A model generated the notes under the pieces. It worked only from the letters and a program-made list of their open reading frames with translations, was not told the origin of the DNA and did not search any database. Below, piece by piece: positions 61,281 to 64,000 of a stretch of DNA of 64,000 bases; positions within the stretch are counted from its first letter, which is position 1, and each line of letters opens with the position of its first letter. The DNA is taken from positions 1 through 64,000 of the forward strand of contig CANTFG010000309.1 of NCBI GenBank assembly GCA_947652605.1, written 5' to 3'. The position numbers were made by a program, and so were the translations under genes. This DNA is from Elmis aenea. Taxonomy: Eukaryota; Arthropoda; Insecta; Coleoptera; Elmidae.

Positions 61281-64000
61281 GGCTTTGCACTTTTTTCGAC
61301 AAAAAAATCGATTTTCTTAAAACTATAGCAAATGGCTTCAAACTTCTTATACACGTTAGTTATTAGCAAGTTAAGGATTATTAGCCCCTAAATACGATTT
61401 TTAATTTTTCGCGAAAAATGGGAAAAGTACAAAGGCTATAGTCTTTGCACTTTTTTCGACAAAAAAATCGATTTTCTTAAAACTACAGCAAATGGCTTCA
61501 AACTTCTTATACACGTTAGTTATGAGCAAATTAAGGATTATTAGCCCCTAAATACGATTTTTAATTTTTTGAATAACTTTGTAAATTAAATTTCAAAATA
61601 GTTGAGACAAACGGCATTATACTAAGAAAAATAAACTCTATAACATACTAAAATTTGAACAAAATCGTATGAGCCGTTTTCGAGAAAAATTTTCAAAATT
61701 TTTAATTTTTTGAATAACTTTGTAAATTAAATTTCAAAATAGTTGAGACAAACGGCATAATACTAAGAAAAAAAGGCTTTGCACTTTTTTCGACAAAAAA
61801 ATCGATTTTCTTAAAACTATAGCAAATGGCTACAAACTTCTTATACACGTTAGTTATTAGCAAGTTAAGGATTATTAGCCCCTAAATACGATTTTTAATT
61901 TTTCGCGAAAAATGGGAAAAGTACAAAGGCTATAGTCTTTGCACTTTTTTCGACAAAAAAATCGATTTTCTTAAAACTACAGCAAATGGCTTCAAACTTC
62001 TTATACACGTTAGTTATTAGCAAGTTAAGGATTATTAGCCCCTAAATACGATTTTTAATTTTTCGCGAAAAATGGGAAAAGTACAAAGGCTATAGTCTTT
62101 GCACTTTTTTCGACAAAAAAATCGATTTTCTTAAAACTACAGCAAATGGCTTCAAACTTCTTATACACGTTAGTTATGAGCAAATTAAGGATTATTAGCC
62201 CCTAAATACGATTTTTAATTTTTTGAATAACTTTGGAAATTAAATTTCAAAATAGTTGCGACAAACGGCATTATACTAAGAAAAATAAACTCTATAACAT
62301 ACTAAAATTTGAACAAAATCGTATGAGCCGTTTTCGAGAAAAAATTTCAAAATTTTTAATTTTTTGAATAACTTTGTAAATTAAATTTCAAAATTGTTAA
62401 GACAAACGGCATTATACTAAGAAAAATTAACTGTATAACATACTAAAATTTGAACAAAATCGTAAGAGCCGTTTTCAAGAAAAATTTTCAAAATTTTTAA
62501 TTTTCTGAATAACTTTGTAAATTAAATTTCAAAATAGTTGAGACAAACGGCATTATACTAAGAAAAATAAACTCTATAACATACTAAAATTTGAACAAAA
62601 TCGTATGAGCCGTTTTCGAGGAAAATTTTCAAAATTTTTAATTTTTTGAATAACTTTGTAAATTAAATTTCAAAATAGTTGAGACAAACGGCATTATACT
62701 AAGAAAAATAAACTCTATAACATACTAAAATTTGAACAAAATCGTATGAGCCGTTTTCGAGAAAAATTTTCAAAATTTTTAATTTTTTGTATAACTTTGT
62801 AAATTAAATTTCAAAATAGTTAAGACAAACGGCATTATACTAAGAAAAATAAACTCTATAACATACTAAAATCGTATGAGCCGTTTTCGAGGAAAATTTT
62901 CAAAATTTTTAATTTTCTGAATAACTTTGTAAATTAAATTTCAAAATAGTGGAGACAAACGGCATTATACTAAGAAAAATTAACTCTATAACATACTAAA
63001 ATTTGAACAAAATCGTAAAAGCCGTTTTGGAGATAAATTTTCAAAATTTTTAATTTTTTGAATAACTTTGTAAATTAAATTTCAAAATAGTTGAGACAAA
63101 CGGCATTATACTAAGAAAAATAAACTCTATAACATACTAAAATTTGAACAAAATCGTATGAGCCGTTTTCGAGAAAAATTTTCAAAATTTTTAATTTTTT
63201 GTATAACTTTGTAAATTAAATTTCAAAATAGTTAAGACAAACGGCATTATACTAAGAAAAATAAACTCTATAACATACTAAAATCGTATGAGCCGTTTTC
63301 GAGGAAAATTTTCAAAATTTTTAATTTTCTGAATAACTTTGTAAATTAAATTTCAAAATAGTGGAGACAAACGGCATTATACTAAGAAAAATTAATTCTA
63401 TAACATACTAAAATTTGAACAAAATCGTATGAGCCGTTTTCGAGGAAAATTTTCAAAATTTTTAATTTTCTGAATAACTTTGTAAATTAAATTTCAAAAT
63501 TGTTGAGACAAACGGCATTATACTAAGAAAAATAAACTGTATAACATACTAAAATTTGAACAAAATCGTAAGAGCCGTTTTCGAGAAAAAATTTCAAAAT
63601 TTTTAATTTTTTGAATAACTTTGTAAATTAAATTTCAAAATAGTGGAGACAAACGGCATTATACTAAGAAAAATAAACTCTATAACATACTAAAATTTGA
63701 ACAAAATCGTAAAAGCCGTTTTGGAGATAAATTTTCAAAATTTTTAATTTTTTGAATAACTTTGTAAATTAAATTTCAAAATAGTTGAGACAAACGGCAT
63801 TATACTAAGAAAAATAAACTCTATAACATACTAAAATTTAAACCAAATCGTATGAGCCGTTTTCGAGAAAAATTTTCAAAATTTTTAATTTTTTGTATAA
63901 CTTTGTAAATTAAATTTCAAAATAGTTGAGACAAACGGCATTATACTAAGAAAAATAAACTCTATAACATACTAAAATTTGAACAAAATCGTATGAGCCG
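61281..64000 (+). repeat. Further copy of the 2536-bp variant, then A-only run leaving the window
   Basis: B runs 61281-61569 (2) and 61775-62223 (3), then an A run of at least 1777 bp, the longest in the window. It tracks the previous copy at 2536 bp, including both 11-bp deletions (62868, 63280), up to about 63.61 kb. There it departs: TTGAATAAC with GTGGAGAC replaces TTGAATTAC with TTGAGAC, and the GCCGTTTTGGAGAT monomer appears a second time near 63715. The expected next B run at about 63817 is absent. Confidence 0.88.

Larger units (their letters stand above)
149..64000. repeat. Two-component satellite array (A 141 bp + B 160 bp), open at right
   Basis: From 149 to the end every base belongs to one of two tandem monomers in a single orientation; I saw no inverted segment. 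Runs of monomer A (141 bp) alternate with 60 runs of monomer B (160 bp). By my count about 290 A monomers make up about 41 kb and 153 B units about 22.6 kb. The junctions between families are always at the same point in the monomers. The array contains no interrupting transposon or unique DNA. It carries no supportable CDS, since stops are frequent in the frames I translated. The right end at 64000 lies inside an A monomer, so the array continues. It is likely heterochromatic satellite (centromeric or pericentromeric) of a eukaryote, probably an insect, but the chromosomal location is inference. Confidence 0.97.

Noticed and set aside
149..64000. Open reading frames repeated every 141 or 160 bp
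   Set aside because: The A unit is a multiple of three, so a frame could in principle run on, but each frame I translated hits stops (for example TTT TGA and GTA TGA forward, TAG and AAT TAA reverse). B frames close within about 50 codons and mostly lack a start. They are by-products of the repeat.
149..64000. CRISPR array
   Set aside because: The repeats are contiguous 141/160-bp units with no unique spacers between them and no cas genes nearby.
149..64000. Match to the 1.688 (359-bp) Drosophila satellite family
   Set aside because: The general style (AT-rich, words such as TTATAACTT and AAATTTC) is similar, but monomer length and key words differ. I could not establish homology by eye.

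Overview
The whole window except its first ~148 bases is one uninterrupted block of AT-rich tandem satellite DNA. I see no supportable gene, RNA gene, transposon, CRISPR array or promoter. The forward and reverse frames I translated in both repeat units close within roughly 20-50 codons. The organism is a eukaryote. An insect is my best guess, because of repeat style, base composition and CpG that is over-represented rather than depleted (which argues against a heavily CpG-methylated genome), but I cannot name the species or match the satellite to a known family from memory.

Two unrelated-looking monomers build the array. Monomer A is 141 bp (about 23% G+C; key words GAGCCGTTTTCGAG and GAGACAAACGGCATTATAC). 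Monomer B is 160 bp (about 30% G+C; key words CTTTGCAC, ATACACGTTAGTTA, and a 16-bp palindrome around TTCGCGAA). Runs of A alternate with short runs of B. I count 60 B runs (5 with one unit, 19 with two, 34 with three, 2 with four; 153 B units, about 22.6 kb) separated by A runs (about 290 monomers, about 41 kb). Every switch from A to B and every switch back falls at the same point in the monomers, so run lengths are quantised: A runs are 64+141n bp and B runs about 129+160n bp, apart from a few small indels.

Layout: 1-148 non-satellite flank. 149-4971 irregular left segment beginning at the array edge. 4972-13325 two versions of a ~4.4 kb unit. 13326-21551 a ~2.9 kb unit repeated (exact 2913-bp spacing for the last two). 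21552-35713 two tandem copies of a 7081-bp higher-order repeat. 35714-41695 a 1199-bp and then a 1994-bp unit. Near 41.70 kb the sequence jumps back to a state matching 19.97 kb, starting a second copy of a ~21.7 kb super-block that carries only one 7081-bp unit (43281-50361). 50362-56.1 kb follows 35.7-41.4 kb at a constant 14648-bp offset. 56-64 kb is an expansion of the ~2 kb unit (spacings 1994, 1712, 1994, 2536 bp) ending in a long A-only run that continues past the window.

The units work together only structurally. This is a record of nested amplification: two founding A/B junctions, then multi-monomer units, then 2-7 kb units, then a >20 kb block duplication, with later deletions of whole monomers. 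Chromatin roles (centromeric or pericentromeric) are possible but nothing in the sequence alone establishes them.
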